From assembly GCA_003586115.2 (NCBI GenBank), contig QVOM02000053.1, positions 1,719,658-1,783,657 on the forward strand: a stretch of 64,000 nt of DNA. Direction: 5' to 3'. Shown piece by piece: positions 24,031 through 36,929 of this stretch (position 1 is its first letter; every line of letters starts with the position of its first letter). Both the position numbers and the translations under genes were made by a program. The notes beneath the pieces were generated by a model. That model had not been told where the DNA came from. It ran no database searches and saw only the letters and a program-made list of their open reading frames with translations. The stretch comes from Salvator merianae (taxonomy: Eukaryota; Chordata; Lepidosauria; Squamata; Teiidae).

Positions 24031-24182
24031 GAGGGAGGGAGGGTGGCGAGCCCAGCAGTGGGAGAACCCGGAGGTCTAAGCCCGCGAACGAGCCTGCCAA
24101 GGAGGGGAGGGAGGGAGGGTGGCGAGCCCAGCAGTGGGAGAACCCGGAGGTCTAAGCCCGCGAACGAGCCTGCCAAGGAGGG
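24031..24182. repeat. 76-bp tandem duplication (two copies)
   Basis: The 76-bp unit at 24031-24106 is repeated without visible change at 24107-24182; both copies contain gtggcgagcccagcagtggg and gtctaagcccgcgaacgag. It sits at the upstream edge of the BCAR1 CpG island. Near identity means a recent duplication. Confidence 0.9.
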
Positions 24183-27100
24183 AACGGGGCTGGAGGACGA
24201 GGGTGCCTCTGACCACGCACAGATTGCCCACGGCCTTCCCTGAGACGGCGGCGGGAGGCGTGTGTTTTTTGGCGTCTAAGGCGCAGCGGCAGGCTAGCCT
24301 ACCAGCTCAAGGGGGAAGGGAAGAGGGGGGAGCGGATCCCGGGATTCGAAAACGGACCGAACGGAGCATGGAATCAGCCGTCTTTGCTGCAGGGCGAAGA
24401 AGAAGAAGGCAGAGCCTTTGCTTTCTGGCATAAAAACGTGGGTTTGGGGAACGGAATATTCCGTATGACGTTTTCTTTCACTGTTGCTGTGGGCACGGGG
24501 TCTTCCCAGAATTACTGGGGAGAAATACGGACCCTCTGCTTCACCAAAAGAGCTTGGCACAAAACCCTGGAAATCTCAGATTCACAGCCAAATCAAGGGC
24601 CATGTCCTTCACCAATGGCGTCAAGGATTGCAGCTTTACAGACCCACCTGGATCCTTCGGGCCTTACGCAGGGCTCCCCACAAAGCACTTACACATCCCT
24701 GGGTGGGCGCATCCTGCCCCACTCTGAGCTGGAAAGGCTCCGGCGATGCTGCGATAAGAACGCAGGAGCTGGGGCCAGAGGCCCTGGGGGAGTCGCGCTG
24801 CTTTTGCACGCATCTTTCCAAAAGTGCCGTTAAAACTTGCATGGTATTTTCGAATAGAGATTGCTCCCCAGAAACGGCAGCTTTGCAGATCCCGTACTTC
24901 ACGTAACCGCCGGCGGACAGGCCAGAAGCGTGCACCCTTGTGGCTCCCCAGATTTTTAAAGACCGCTTAACCCAGCTGCTTTCAGACAGAATACTGTGTC
25001 CAGGAGACTGACCTGAAAAGAAGGAACGATGGTGGGTTCCCACATCTTCCATTGCTGAAAATATTTACCGACGTGCACAGCATTGTCGATGCCCGCATCA
25101 GAGCCCCCATAAACACGTGAAATCTCCAGTTAACACGTCTGAACCTATGGAATGAAGCAGGAAACTCGGGCCCTGGGCTCCCGTCCCCCAAATGACACAA
25201 GTATGGAGCTCATATACGGATCCTTATAGTGCCTCTAGATCTTTGCAAGTTGTTCCCACAACAACAACAACAACAAATAGTAAGGTCAAGAGTCTCTCTG
25301 GGTAAACAAGAGCCTGAATCTATCAAATGATCTTTCTATAACAGACAGCGAGACGGACAAATCTGTCCTGTCGTTCAACTTCTTTTCGGGAAACCCACTG
25401 ATGATCTGGTCGAGTTTCTACCGGAAGACATGAACTCTGCTGTAACTTTAGTTACAGCCAAGTTCCTTTCAGCAATCATCTTGAACTGTTAATTTTATTG
25501 TTTTTACCTTTTACTGTGCTCCCCCACGGTAATAGGCTTTTAAATGGTATTTTTTGGGTCCAAGTAGATGGCAAATAAAAGATTTGTTTGTTTGAGAAAG
25601 GCCCAAAATGTCCAAAAGGGTCAGAAAGTCCAGAGGGAGCGAACGAGGCTTTTTGAAATCAGCAGACCTCGCTAGGACCTCCACGTAGAAATCACCTCCC
25701 TTGATTTTTCCGCACACTAAGTGCTCAGTGCAGTGGAATCAAGTGAAATTGAAAGAAAGTCACTGAGGCAGCTGGATTAGCTTTTCCTTGTAGCATCCTT
25801 TTTCCTGAAGGCTAGTGATAGAAAATGCATTTTTCCACTTCTTAAGGGTGGTCACTGGTGTCGCCCACAAGAGTCCTAAATTGGTGGCCACCCTACCTAC
25901 CAACGGCGCTAGATTTCATGGCTGTTACCAAGAATTAGCATGACAGCGTCTTCCCTGCGGTCGGTGTGACCTCCATGCGTAGAGATAGCCAATAAAAAGA
26001 CAAAACAAATCTCTAGACGCAGCTAACTGAAGGACGGAGATAAGTGCATTAACAGGATACATCATTTGTATTATTATGCCCTGGCTATGCAGTCCACCAG
26101 ATAGAACGGCTCGAGCGTTGACCTATCGGAATCCTAGCCCAGGGATGAGGAACGAACGAGGGGTTTTGGAAAAGTGTGCCCAGAGCGATGTGGAGTCACA
26201 CTTTGCAGCCTGGGAATTGTTGTCTACTCTTTTGTCATCCAGGAATCTCCCTCGTGTTCCTTAGGGATTGCGCCGCATGCAGAAATGGCCACTGGTCCAG
26301 CATGGTGCTGGAACTCGAGGAATCATCTTCTCCCAGAGGCATTCGGGTTCTTTTTGTGGGTCTCAGCGTTTTGTGGGCGTCTGTTGCAGTAGCATCAGCA
26401 GGGACAGTCTGGGGGGAAAAGAGATTTTGCTGCAGAATGGGGCTCCAGTCTGTTGCTTTCCAAATCAGTGCAGCCAGAGGTACTCGTGGCTCTGTTTGGG
26501 TTGTGAAGTGCGTGGAGCTCGGAGCACGTGCTGGAAAAAAGGAGCCTTCTCCTCGAAACGCAAGCTAGTGTCGGTGATTGATCTGAGGCCAAAAGATTAT
26601 GTGAAGTGAACTGTACTATTAAAAAAACAGCCTTTTCCCCAAGCCGCCTGAGTGAGGCGGCTTCGAATGCTGTCTCCATCATTTGCCTACAAAATAAGAT
26701 AAGATCATACCCTCCCTGTTATCTGTTGCATCATGGCCCCTCCCCTAATAATGCCTGCACCAAGCAGCTGCCTACTGAGGCTGAAAGCCAGGGTTGTATT
26801 TTTCCACCTCCCAATCTTATAATTCCGTTCCCCTTGAGGCTCCCGGGGCAAAAGGAGGCCCCATTGGGAGGAGTGGTTCAGTTGTGAAATAAAGCAGAAG
26901 ACTCTTTCCAGCCCGCCTAACGACACCCTTGGATGAATGCCTTGCCCCTGAATGCAGCGGGCTTCTAAGCCTGCACAGTTTGGCCGCAAAACGAGGCACA
27001 AAAGTGAAGTCTTGCTTGCCCACTTTCTCACACCCCCTGCCCACTTCTGTGGGTTGCCAGAGTGTGCCTGCCATCTTTGCTATGGTAGCACATTCCAGCT

Positions 27101-27344
27101 CAGCTTCTGCTGCCAGAAAGCATGCCTGGACCGGTGCAAAAATTGTAAACCGCAGCTTTTAAAAAATTGCACAGGTTTGGCCAGAAAAACAAGCATCGCC
27201 TTGTGCGTACAAGAGGGTCATTTGCAACTGGAGGGTGTTCATTAGCATTCAGTTTACCCCCATCCACAGTTTCCTCTGTAAAGGGGCCTCTGGACACAAT
27301 TTAAAAGCTGCTATTTTCCCAGGACGAAACACGTACCCGTTATT

Positions 27345-27425
27345 TAAATCTCTCTCTTGTAAACTGCTTTGAGATTGTCCATGAAAAGTGGCATATAAAT
27401 GTTCCGAATAAACCAAATATGTAAG
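27345..27425 (+). mobile_element. LINE 3' tail, plus orientation
   Basis: The words gtaaactgctttgagattgt and gtggcatataaatgtt, then aataaacc, form the usual 3' end of L2/RTE-like squamate LINEs. An inverted partner with nearly the same words lies at 30060-30160. Confidence 0.5.
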
Positions 27426-27849
27426 TAAATCTGGAGAACAGAACTGAGCACCCCGGCTACAAGCATTAGCAGCAATGGTGTGCCTTGCAGGTGGTTTGGC
27501 AATGCTCCTCGTGTCCCACCCTTTCTGATTTCGGGTTCCATTCAGTGTGCAATGCACAGAGCCCACCCAGAGGAGAAAGGGGGCAGCCCTGCACTGGACG
27601 GTACCCCAGACCAGCAGGCGTATTAGGAGCCTCCCTTCCACACGCTGGCGTGGCTGCAGGTTTGCTCGCCTCTGCTTGGAGCTGTTCCCCCCCACGGGCG
27701 TGAACTGCTGTAATCCTTTAAAGTTCTGGGCACGAGAATTTGAAAATCCCCAGCTCCACCATTTATGTTGCCTGTCTCCCTGCCTCTGGTACTTCTGAAT
27801 GAAAACGTAGTGCGCTTCTAGCAGTGTCAGGATCAGCGGCAAAGCATGA

Positions 27850-28230
27850 CCAAAATAACTTGAGTAAAATTAGATTCTCGCTCTCCTCTTCCTCTCTCGT
27901 GCCCAGACTCTCTGAAGGACGGCAGACGCTCTAATAGAATAAGTCAGGGGGTGCGTGAGTCCGCAGTAGCATTCCTGTGAAGGATTTAGCGCTTATGGCA
28001 GATAATAAACAGAACATGAGTCAGAAGTGTGATAATGTGACACAAACATCCAAGGCCATTTTAGGCTCTGTACGTGTGCGCTGGAGAAATCACGTTATTT
28101 TGCTGTTCGGCACTCATAAGCTCCATTCCAGTGTGTGAAAGAATGTCAAAAGGAAGTGAGCAATAGCGCTGGGCCAGAAATCAGGTTTTAAATTACCACA
28201 AAGGCAGACCATTGCACACTAAATGCTCAC
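27850..28230. promoter_or_regulatory. Unique, possibly regulatory segment with an AP-1 site
   Basis: This segment does not resemble the surrounding repeats. It contains a perfect AP-1 word tgagtca at about 28018 and AT-balanced sequence with clustered short motifs, about 4 kb upstream of the BCAR1 CpG island. Enhancer function is a guess; only cross-species conservation would support it. Confidence 0.25.
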
Positions 28231-28246
28231 TGTGTGTGTGTGTGTG
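28231..28246 (+). repeat. (TG)8 microsatellite
   Basis: Eight uninterrupted TG units in intergenic DNA. Confidence 0.9.
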
Positions 28247-28538
28247 ATATTCCTGCAGTCACACTAATAATCTTGCTTTTCTGTGTTAACGACAGAAAGA
28301 TGGTTGCGCAAGCCTGGGAAAACACCACTCTGGCCAGGGCAGGTGAGTGTAGCCAGAAATCCTCACCTGTCCCTCACCTGTGTGAAGAGCTGTTCTCTAC
28401 CAGATTCCCCGATTCAACAGATATCAAATTACAGGAAAGACAAACTTCTCCTATTTGACAAATACTGAGAGGGCCAGCAGGATTTTGTGGGGATGGTGCC
28501 AGATGGGAGGTGCCATCCCTTAATGGGACTGGGAGACA

Positions 28539-29042
28539 TAAGACCATAAGAGGAGCCCTGCTGGATCAGGCCACGGCCCATCAAGTCCAGCATCCTGTCT
28601 CACACAGTGTCCCTCCAATTGCTTCTGGGCATCTCAAGCAGAAGACAAAGGCAAAACCTTCACCTGCTCTCCACTCCCTGCAAATGTCCTCCATGAATCT
28701 GTCCAACCCTTTCTTAAAGGTATCCAGGCTGGTTTCTGTTACTGCCTCTTCCAGTAGCAAATGCCATAGACCAATGACCTTCTGGGTGAAATAACACTTC
28801 CCCTTGTGGGTCCTAACTCTCTTGCCCATCAGCTTCATAGAATGGCACCTGGTTTTAGGGTTGTGATACAGAGGAAAGAACGTTCCTCAATCCACTTTCT
28901 CCACACCAGGCATGATTTTACAGACTTCAATCAGGTCCCCTCTTCAATGCTGCCTTTCAAGGCTGAAGAGGCCAAGAATTTGCAGCCTGATTCAGTAAGG
29001 AAGGCGTTCCAGCCCCCTGACCATCCTGGTTGTTGCCTTTGA
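28539..29042 (-). mobile_element. CR1 LINE 3' end, minus orientation
   Basis: On the plus strand it begins cataagaccataagagg, then agccctgctggatcaggcc, the complement of the CR1 3' terminus, and runs back through tgtctcacacagtg, tccatgaatctgtccaaccc and tctgggtgaaataacactt. On the minus strand the open frame retains IGLWHLLLEEAV, matching the CR1 W-N-LP-EVV region. It is 5'-truncated, the normal CR1 state. Confidence 0.75.
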
Positions 29043-30059
29043 AGCTTGCAAGGGCGAGTGGCATTGGGTGCTGTCAGGCACCCTTTTTGGCCCCACCCGG
29101 GGGCAGCCTACGCGTCCGGATGGAATGTTTTGTGCTGCGTCGCCTGCGCCAAGCCTGGAGGACTGTGATGCAGGTTGACCTCCGGCGGAGCCAGGCTCTG
29201 TTTTACCTGGCAGGGCCTTCGTGTCCCTACATCCCGGCACACGGCAGCTGAGCGTCTCAGGCCATCTACCCCAGAGCCAAAAGGACTCCTGTTCCCCCCC
29301 CCCGGGGAAAGTTGTGGAATGGGGGCAGAGAAAGCCAAGACAGTGATGGAATGAGGCCTCTTTCCTCCTGCCTCCCTCCCCCCTCCTTGCCACAGCCATC
29401 TGCTTCTGCCATGGTAACCAGCGTCCCTGGCGGATGGGCAGAAGAGAGCTCCACGGGCCATCTGTTGGCCACCAATCATCGCTCGCAGAAGCCGCTGACA
29501 CCAGGCCTTGGCTTCTGTGGGGAGGACGGGGTGGGTGAGTGACGGCCAGGACCACCCCGTTCCACCCACCGCCTGCTATGTCCGCCCAGGGGCCTGAAGC
29601 GTCTGCACAGACACAACTTGGCAAGGGGCTTAGGATGGAGCCTTTGCCAGGCCCTTATTGGAGACCCCTTCCCGAGCAGCGCCAGGATGCAGCTGGGCCT
29701 GTGGAGGGAGAGATGACTTGGGTGGCACAGCACTCAAAGGCAAGCACGGAGGCTTGCTTTATGGAGGGTGTCCTGCCTGGCCTTTGCACTGCAAAAAAAT
29801 GAACATACAGCGGCAGGGGAGGGTCCCCGCACAGAGCCAGGAGGTGTGTTTGGGCCTCTGTCCCTTTCCCCGGGGAGGAGACAGGGCCAGGGTCAGTGGT
29901 CCAGCCCGGAGCCTTGAAAAAGGGGGCCGCTGTGGCAAGCTGACCGGAGCTGTGAACCCATTAATACCCCAGTGCTAATGGCACAGTCCCCGCCCCTGTG
30001 GCCGCCTCTCCCTGGCCCGTAGGAGCTCCCTTCGTCCACCCCTGGGGCAGCATGTTTCC

Positions 30060-30160
30060 ATGCTTTCCTATTATTCCTATTTTATTTATTGTAAACATTT
30101 ATATACCACTTCTCACAGAAAATCTCAAAACGGTTTGCAAAAGAGCAATTAAAACCAAGG
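30060..30160 (-). mobile_element. LINE 3' tail, minus orientation
   Basis: The complement reads gcaaaccgttttgagatttt, then gtggtatataaatgtt and aataaataaaa, the same tail as at 27345-27425 but inverted. Confidence 0.5.
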
Positions 30161-33100
30161 GTAAAAAAAAGAGATTTTTTTTTAAACAATGACCCAACAG
30201 TTAAGAACACATTGAAAGCTGGGTAGGTGAGGGAAAGAACCACCCCTGGCACAGGGAAAGCCTGGGTGAAGGGCACGGGGAAGAAGCAGCCCTAAGTTCT
30301 GGAACAGCCCTAGGGACACGGAGCAGCCCTGAGTTGCAGGCTGGGCCGGCCGAGGGAAGCCAGGTGCTTGGTTTGACAACGGGTGTCTACGGGCAGCAGA
30401 ACTCAGCCCTGTCTAAACACTCCCAGGAAGGCATAGAGGCCAGGCTGGCTCCGTGACAACCGCCTCAAGCTGTTTCCTTTTGTCCTCCCAGGGCACACAG
30501 CAGACAGATAACAAACCCAGCCCAACCCTTCCTAATTACATATCGCACTGCCAGTTTCCCACATCACCAAGTCAGCGACCGCCTCCCTGTCCAGATGCAG
30601 AGAAGCTCGGAGCTTCAAAAATGGGGAAAGAAACTCTGCTGCTTCTCACAACAGAGAGAAGCAGAGAGATAAGTCAGCCCCAGGGTCCGGGGCAGCCCCA
30701 GGTTCTCGAGAGGCGAGCCAGGATCAGAGATGCACTCATGAAGGTGTGCCGACAGCAGGTGGATAATAACAGGATCTCTCACTGGGAAAGCTGTGGCAGA
30801 ATTTCACCCACCCTACTTGGCCCATCGTGGTGAAGGGCCATTCCAGGGACGCTGCGGGGGACCGGATGGTCTCTTTAAGGCCACTCAGGCAAAAGGCCTT
30901 CTCCTCCACAAAGGAAGCCCATCTGAAAGCAATTCTGGAAGCATCCTTTCTTCCTGCCTCGTGGTTGCCACCAGCGCCCATCTTTGAACGTCTTCTTATA
31001 TTTGACCGTGATTTGCAAGCTGCCAACAGCAGCAGGGTCCCTCCAGACGGCAAGAGGAAGTTGAGGGGTCTTCTTTGAGTCCCAGATGGCAGGATTCAAC
31101 CCTGGGAACGTACTGGGTTCCCGCCTCGTCTGGCGTTTGTTCATGTAATTGTGGCTCTCGCAAAATACCCGGAAGTTAGCTGCCCTTTCCCCTTTGGCTT
31201 TTTCCCTGCACTTGCGAACGCTGGAGTGTTTTGCAAGACCATCAGTTATGTGAAGACACAACAGACAGGGGCAGGGAGTCAGACCTATAGAAAACCTAGC
31301 GTTATTTTTGGACTTTCCATAATGCTGATTTAGCAGGCTTTTGATTGATTATCCTGGTAGTATTTTGGGACTGTGGTGGATAGTTCTGCGGAAACCGTGG
31401 GTTTTTATCTGGGTCTGGAGGCGCCCCAAGTGCAAAGAGCCATGGCTGCCCTGTTTTGCTGCTCGCTCCTTCCCATACGCCTGTGCCACAGAAGGCTCTT
31501 GGTCCTTGGTCCTTTGATCAATATTCCTATAGGTGGGAAAGCACTGCCATGTGGTTGCCCTGGTAACTGTTGCCATAGAAGACATCCCATGGTGAAGTTG
31601 ACAGTCACAAGGATGAGTCCGCCATCATCTTCAGAGAAATCCTTTGTCTCCAGGAAGGAGGAGCTTCATGGGCTGAGTGTATCTTACTTAGGGCGTAGTC
31701 AGACATCACAGGGATAGTCCATATGGGGGGAAACAAAGATCCAGTACGTGGTCTGGTTGTTTCCACATCTGTATTTTAACATGGGCTCAGTTTGGACTTG
31801 CTCATTCTCACCCCTCATTTTCCCTATGCTCGGCATGGAGAAACCTGTATCTTTCTCTCCCCACCCCTCACCAAATCCTCTTCCCTTGCAGTCAGTAATT
31901 GGATGCAGTTCCAGCCTTCCAACCTAGACTTCACAGGGGCAGGAAAGTCAAACACTGCCCTCTGTGTTTCCCTGCTGCCGCATCAGAACATGGACTCCCT
32001 CAGCGACATTACTGGTCATTCGCCATATGTTCTTTCTCCCCCTCCAGCCTGTATCCACCCAAGCACAACTTGAGTTCCACATCTACCACACAGTAAAGCT
32101 TCTTGAAGGCCAGGTCTCAGTTTCTTCTCCTTTGTAACTGCAGTGTTGTACAATTGTGCAATTTCAGAGCAGTGTGCAATGGGGGAGAGCTCAGTGAAAA
32201 GGGGAGAATGTGTGAGCAGATCAATGTTCATGATGGTGAAGTTAGTGGTCAGCAAATGGACTCCACCTCACCTCTCCCCTGAGATATCCATGGCGGCATG
32301 TGTCCCACAATGTGTAGCACAGATGGCAAAGTTGATAGTGACATGGGTCATTGTTGGGGTAAAGTTGTTATCCTTGTGTATTGCCAAAGGAAAAGGGAGG
32401 AAACATTGTGTCCTTCTCTTTCAACAAATGGGAGAGAAAGGAAAATGGAGAATGCACTGTCCTTCTCATTCCAGGGACAGGAGAGAAAAGAGGAGGTATG
32501 CATTTTGAAAGTGGACTGCGGTGCCCAGCCAACTGTGGAACAGGGTGTTGCCCAAGACAAACGAAGCATAACTTCCACGGCATCTTTTCTTTTGTTAAAA
32601 ATATCAAACAGTCTGAAGGCGTAAAGCAGGATAATATGGCAGAAACCGGAAATATATGCCAGATGCTGTGCTTTCTGCTCACCCCACTAGTGATGTTTAT
32701 CACCCGCATGAGTACAACACCCACAACAAAGTCTGTCACTGGATGGGAGGAAATGGGGAGCCCTCTCTCGGCACACCCAAAATGTAGGCTCCCCTCTCAA
32801 AATAGTCTACTTGCTCATTCCCACTTTGCAAAATAAAACAGACTACTGATCTGAAACAGGCTGAGAACTCAATCTGAATGCAAAATAGTCCTAATTTGGG
32901 CAATTTAGTCCAGAAAAAGAACGGAAGAAAGGCAATATTTTGTCAGGACAGTTGGAACTGAGGACGACCTGTAAAGTGATAAAATGCTGTGTTTGAAGAC
33001 ACCCTTAGAGGTCCTGGGGAGGTTAACAATGGACAAAAATATAACAATAAAATACCCACCCAAGGTATTCAATTAAAGTAAACGAAAAGCCATATAAAGA

Positions 33101-33964
33101 AGATAGCATGCTCTGGCAGCTGGACAAGGAGAGCATGATGCGAACAGGGTGAATGTGTGAGGACAAGGACATGTTGAAGGACAGTCCCGAACATTTGCGC
33201 ATAAGACAGTGTGACGCGGGGAGGGCGTTGGGACTCTGTGACAAGCGGTGAAAAAAACGTGAGTTTCTGTCACATCGCTCCTGTCTTTCTCCCCCAGGAT
33301 TTGGCTTTCCCTTGAAGTCCGAACCCCAAGGAAGAGTAGAAATCAAGCCCTGGCCCCAGAAAACCCAAACAGCTTCCCTGAAGCAGCATCGCCGGCTGGA
33401 AATGGACTGCTGGAGTTCTCGGATGGCTTTTGAGTGCTCTGGCAGCCGCCCAAGGGGAGAAGATGAAGCCTCCTCTTAGTCTCCCTTAAATTTCCTTCCA
33501 TATACTCCTGCAAAAGGGAGGGGGCTCCCAGGATTCATCTGCAGCTGTCTCGTCCGCAAAGAGGTTGCCTTCTGATCTGGCTGGCGTCAGCAGAAGAGAA
33601 GGCCCGGAGCATCAGAACAAAGGGTTAATGGAAGCTTTGCCCGGGGATGAGGTGCTCGGACAGCAGAGTGCAGGCGCAGGGCACCCACTGGCATGTTTTC
33701 ATGCTCCTAATGTTATCTGGCATGTTCCAGTTTCCTGAAGGCTCCGTGCCCCAAGGCCAGGAAGGAAGTATCAGATTTAGAATCTTCTCAGCAGCCAGTT
33801 GAGTTGAGACGAGACGAGACGCAGCTTTGGAAACTTTTCCAGGAGCCTTCAGGCAGGCCCGTGGGTGATCCTTCCTTATCACTGGAGAATGCCCGCCATT
33901 TTTCACCTGGGTCCCCAAAATACCAGCAACACGCTGGCAACGGCTGTGTTCACACACAGCAAAA

Positions 33965-34240
33965 TAAAAAAGAGGAGCTCTAAAGCACCTTAGAAATGAT
34001 AGCCCACGACCCTCGTGTTCTCATTTCACCTCTAATCCACCTTCTCCAGTCTACAATATTCCGGGGGGCGGAGGGCAGACTGGCGTGTGAACGATCCCAC
34101 CAGTGAACCGTCTCCAAGGCATCTCTAAAGGTGCATTGACACAAAGCAAGAAAAAGCAGCTCCAAAGTGCTTTGGAGACGGTAGCGTGTGGTCCACATGT
34201 TCTCTTCCCATCTCCAATCCATCTTTCTAGCCTGGAGTAT
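33965..34240. repeat. Two adjacent copies of an unidentified repeat
   Basis: Copy 1 (about 33973-34075) and copy 2 (about 34150-34240) share the order agctc-aaag--ctt-ga, then gttctc and tcacctctaatccac (tcccatctccaatccat) and ggagtattc (acaatattc). A related piece lies at 37430-37600 (aagcagctcagaggtggtag). The origin is unknown. Confidence 0.4.
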
Positions 34241-34737
34241 TCGTAAGAGAGGGAAGAGGCTAAATTAAGGCGAGAGGGGGGAGGGCGCTTTAAAGAGAGC
34301 GTCTCTCCCCTGTCACCATAAAGGGAAGAAATACTCTTCCCTCTAAGCTGGGTTGCCTGCCTGCTCCATTAAAGGGCATACAGGTTTTGCTTGCCTCCAT
34401 TTGACAGGCAAGGAAAGCTCGCTCCCCCCTTGCTGGATTGGGTGTCCTTGTTCAGCCAATCTTGTAGGGAGAGGGGAAGTTGCCCTCCCCACATGATTGA
34501 CTGTACAGTGATCTGCGATCCAGAAGGGAGCAAACTTCTCGTGCCCGTCAAATGACAACAAGGAAAGCCCTCACACCATTTGACAGGCGAGGAAAAGGAC
34601 TTCCCCTGCCCTCTGTTTGCATCAAAGCAGGAGTCCCTGCTTGGAGATGGAACGGAGGGGGTTTCAAGACAGGCAGTGGGCCACTTCTTGTCTCCAAAAA
34701 TGGGCTGCGGCAACAGTGAGACAAGGCAAGCTGAAAC

Positions 34738-35085
34738 CTGTCCTCCATGAATCTGTCCAATCCATTCTTAAAGCTATCCAGGCTGATTGCTGTCACCACC
34801 TCTTCCGGTAGTAAATTCCATAGACCAATGGCCCTCTGGGTGAAAAAAATACTTCTCCTTGTTGCTCCTAACTCTCCTGCCCATCAGCTTCATAGAGTGC
34901 CGGCTGGCCCTAGAGTTGTGCAGTAGAGGAAAGAATTTTCCCCTATCCACCTTTTCCTCAACATGTGTGATTTTATATACTTCCATCAGGTCCCCTCTTC
35001 AACACCTTCTTTCAAGGCTGAAGAGGCCAAGATGTTGCAGCCTGATTTTGTAAAGAAGGTGTTCCAGCCCCTTGACCTTCAGCCA
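34738..35085 (-). mobile_element. CR1 LINE 3' region, minus orientation
   Basis: Same family and orientation as 28539-29042: ctccatgaatctgtccaatc, gctatccaggctgattgctg, ccatagaccaatggccctc, tcaggtcccctcttcaac and caaggctgaagaggcc follow in the same order. The 3'-most part is missing. Confidence 0.7.
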
Positions 35086-36429
35086 AGACCTTCAACCTGC
35101 TCTCCCACTGTAGCCCCTTAACAGTGTTTGCAGGCACATAAGGGCAGAAGAGTGTTTTGTGCCCAAGCAGACACCGCACTTTCCCTCCAGTTTGAGAATG
35201 CAATGAAGGCACAGTGGTCAACCAACCCTGCACCTTCAGTGCTCCCTGATTTTTGTGTTGGTGGATTACTAAATGCCAGGGGATGAGACTGGGCTGGGAT
35301 GGCACCTTCTTGCGGTTCTCCTCCCTCCCCTGGGGTGGCGTGCAACACAGCTGGAGATTTGGGGAGGCAGAAAAGAGAACGGGGTCAGGGAGAAGACTCT
35401 GTGGCCCACAATGCAGTTCCCGGGGTGCTCTTCCTGGGTGACACGCGAAAGGGACGCATGGAGAAAGAAGCTGATTAGCCACAGGAGACGTGCTCCGAAT
35501 GCCTCGCCCAGATACAGCCTAGGGAAGAGGCTTCATCTGCAAAATCATTTCCACCGTTTTACTAGGGATTTCTTCTGATTATTATTTGCAAATTCATCTC
35601 ATCCATCCCAGCAATCGTTCCTGCTGCAGCTTGAAAAAGTGATCCAGGCAAGTACAGGTGCGGGAGCAAGAGCGAAGCGCTTTTCCAGTCTGCCCACCAT
35701 ATATTCCCACACAGCCCTCCTTTGGCAAGGGTCGGGCCGGGAAGGCGCGCTTGCCAAAACGTCCTCCCCCTGAGCCTGCCAATGCGCGCAAAGCGGTTCC
35801 AGCTCTGGAGACAGGCGTGATGCAACTGTCTCACTTTACCACTTAAAAAGAGGCCATCGGGGGCTGGCAGGGGCCTCTTGGGCGGCTCGAAATGGTCCCT
35901 GTGGCCTCCAGAAGTCCTCTGTTGATTGGCAGCAGCTGCTAAGAAACCTCAAGGGCTTTCACCTGCTATAACAGGAGCACAAGTGCTTTCTCCATAGGAA
36001 CCGGCCGCCCCTCCTTCCGCTTCCCTTCAGAGCTGCAGGGTAGAACTCAAGAGGCTCTGCTCCAGCAGCAGCACTAAAGCCAAGCCAGTTTCGGGGGACC
36101 AGATCTGAAAAGAAGGTGCTCCAGGTGAAGAAAACTTTAGCCATTAATGAAGCTGCTCCTGGGGGGGTGTGGAGGGGAAAGACCTCCATCCTGTGGAGAT
36201 GCTCAAGGCAGACAGACAGCTGATGAGTACTCTATGCCTTTGGCGGAAACGTTGTGCGCGCCTTCCCCACAGTTCCGATCCGCGCCCTGTATGTCCAAAG
36301 AGCCCCCGGCAGTGTTGCCGCATTTGCGCAGACTCCGGGCTCTGTGTTACTCACGCTTAGCACAAACGCTGATGCTCTGAGTTGGCAAAGCGCATGACTG
36401 GCCGCAGGTCGTTTGGCCTGGAGTGCTGA

Positions 36430-36770
36430 TGCCTCCCCCATACGGCCACCATTGCTCACACCGCCCCCAATGCCTCCCAACACCACTGCCGCCTCTTGCC
36501 AACGACGCTGTCACCCCCCCAAGCCCCCCCATGGCCACCATGCCTCCCCCATACGGCCACCATTGCTCACACCGCCCCCAATGCCTCCCAACACCACTGC
36601 CGCCTCTTGCCAACGACGCTGTCACCCCCCCAAGCCCCCCCATGGCCACCTCTTGCCACCCCCCATGCTCCCTGATGCCTCCCCCATACTGCCACCACTG
36701 GCCCTGCTGCCCCCTCTTGCCACCAACACTGTCACCGCCCTGAGCCCCCTGCCACTGCTGCCCCCTACCC
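36430..36770. repeat. 111-bp minisatellite, two full copies and a diverged third
   Basis: The unit at 36430-36540 recurs at 36541-36651 with no difference seen, and a partial diverged copy follows from about 36676. The C-rich unit starts tgcctcccccatacggccac. Because 111 is a multiple of three, all frames repeat 37-residue blocks, giving long open frames on both strands that are not genes. Confidence 0.85.
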
Positions 36771-36929
36771 CAACTTACTTTTTACCAGGGATCCACGAGG
36801 GCACGGGAGCTCAGGTGATAGCAGCAGCAGCGGCGGCATGGTAGGCGTGACCAGGCTGGAGGAGGCCAAAAACCGGCCTCAAACGCCTGTCCGTCCCAGA
36901 GACGGACTAAAACCTAGGAGTGTGAGTGT

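Larger units (their letters stand above)
22800..24300. promoter_or_regulatory. BCAR1: CpG island and promoter region of BCAR1
   Basis: This is the most GC- and CpG-dense part of the window, surrounding the 12-nt first coding exon. The minus-strand start is inside gcaagATGAAC with A at -3. The 5' UTR and transcription start should lie at about 23555-23800, with repeated cgagcgagcg-type CpG stretches at 23640-23700. No TATA box is evident, as is usual for CpG-island promoters. Long frames here (for example 22715-23788) come from GC richness, not coding. Confidence 0.8.

Noticed and set aside
27249..27842. 197-codon minus-strand frame
   Set aside because: It covers a LINE tail and a transposon-arm fragment; no protein signal.
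36413..36844. 143-codon Pro-rich frame
   Set aside because: It is produced by the 111-bp minisatellite, whose length is a multiple of three.
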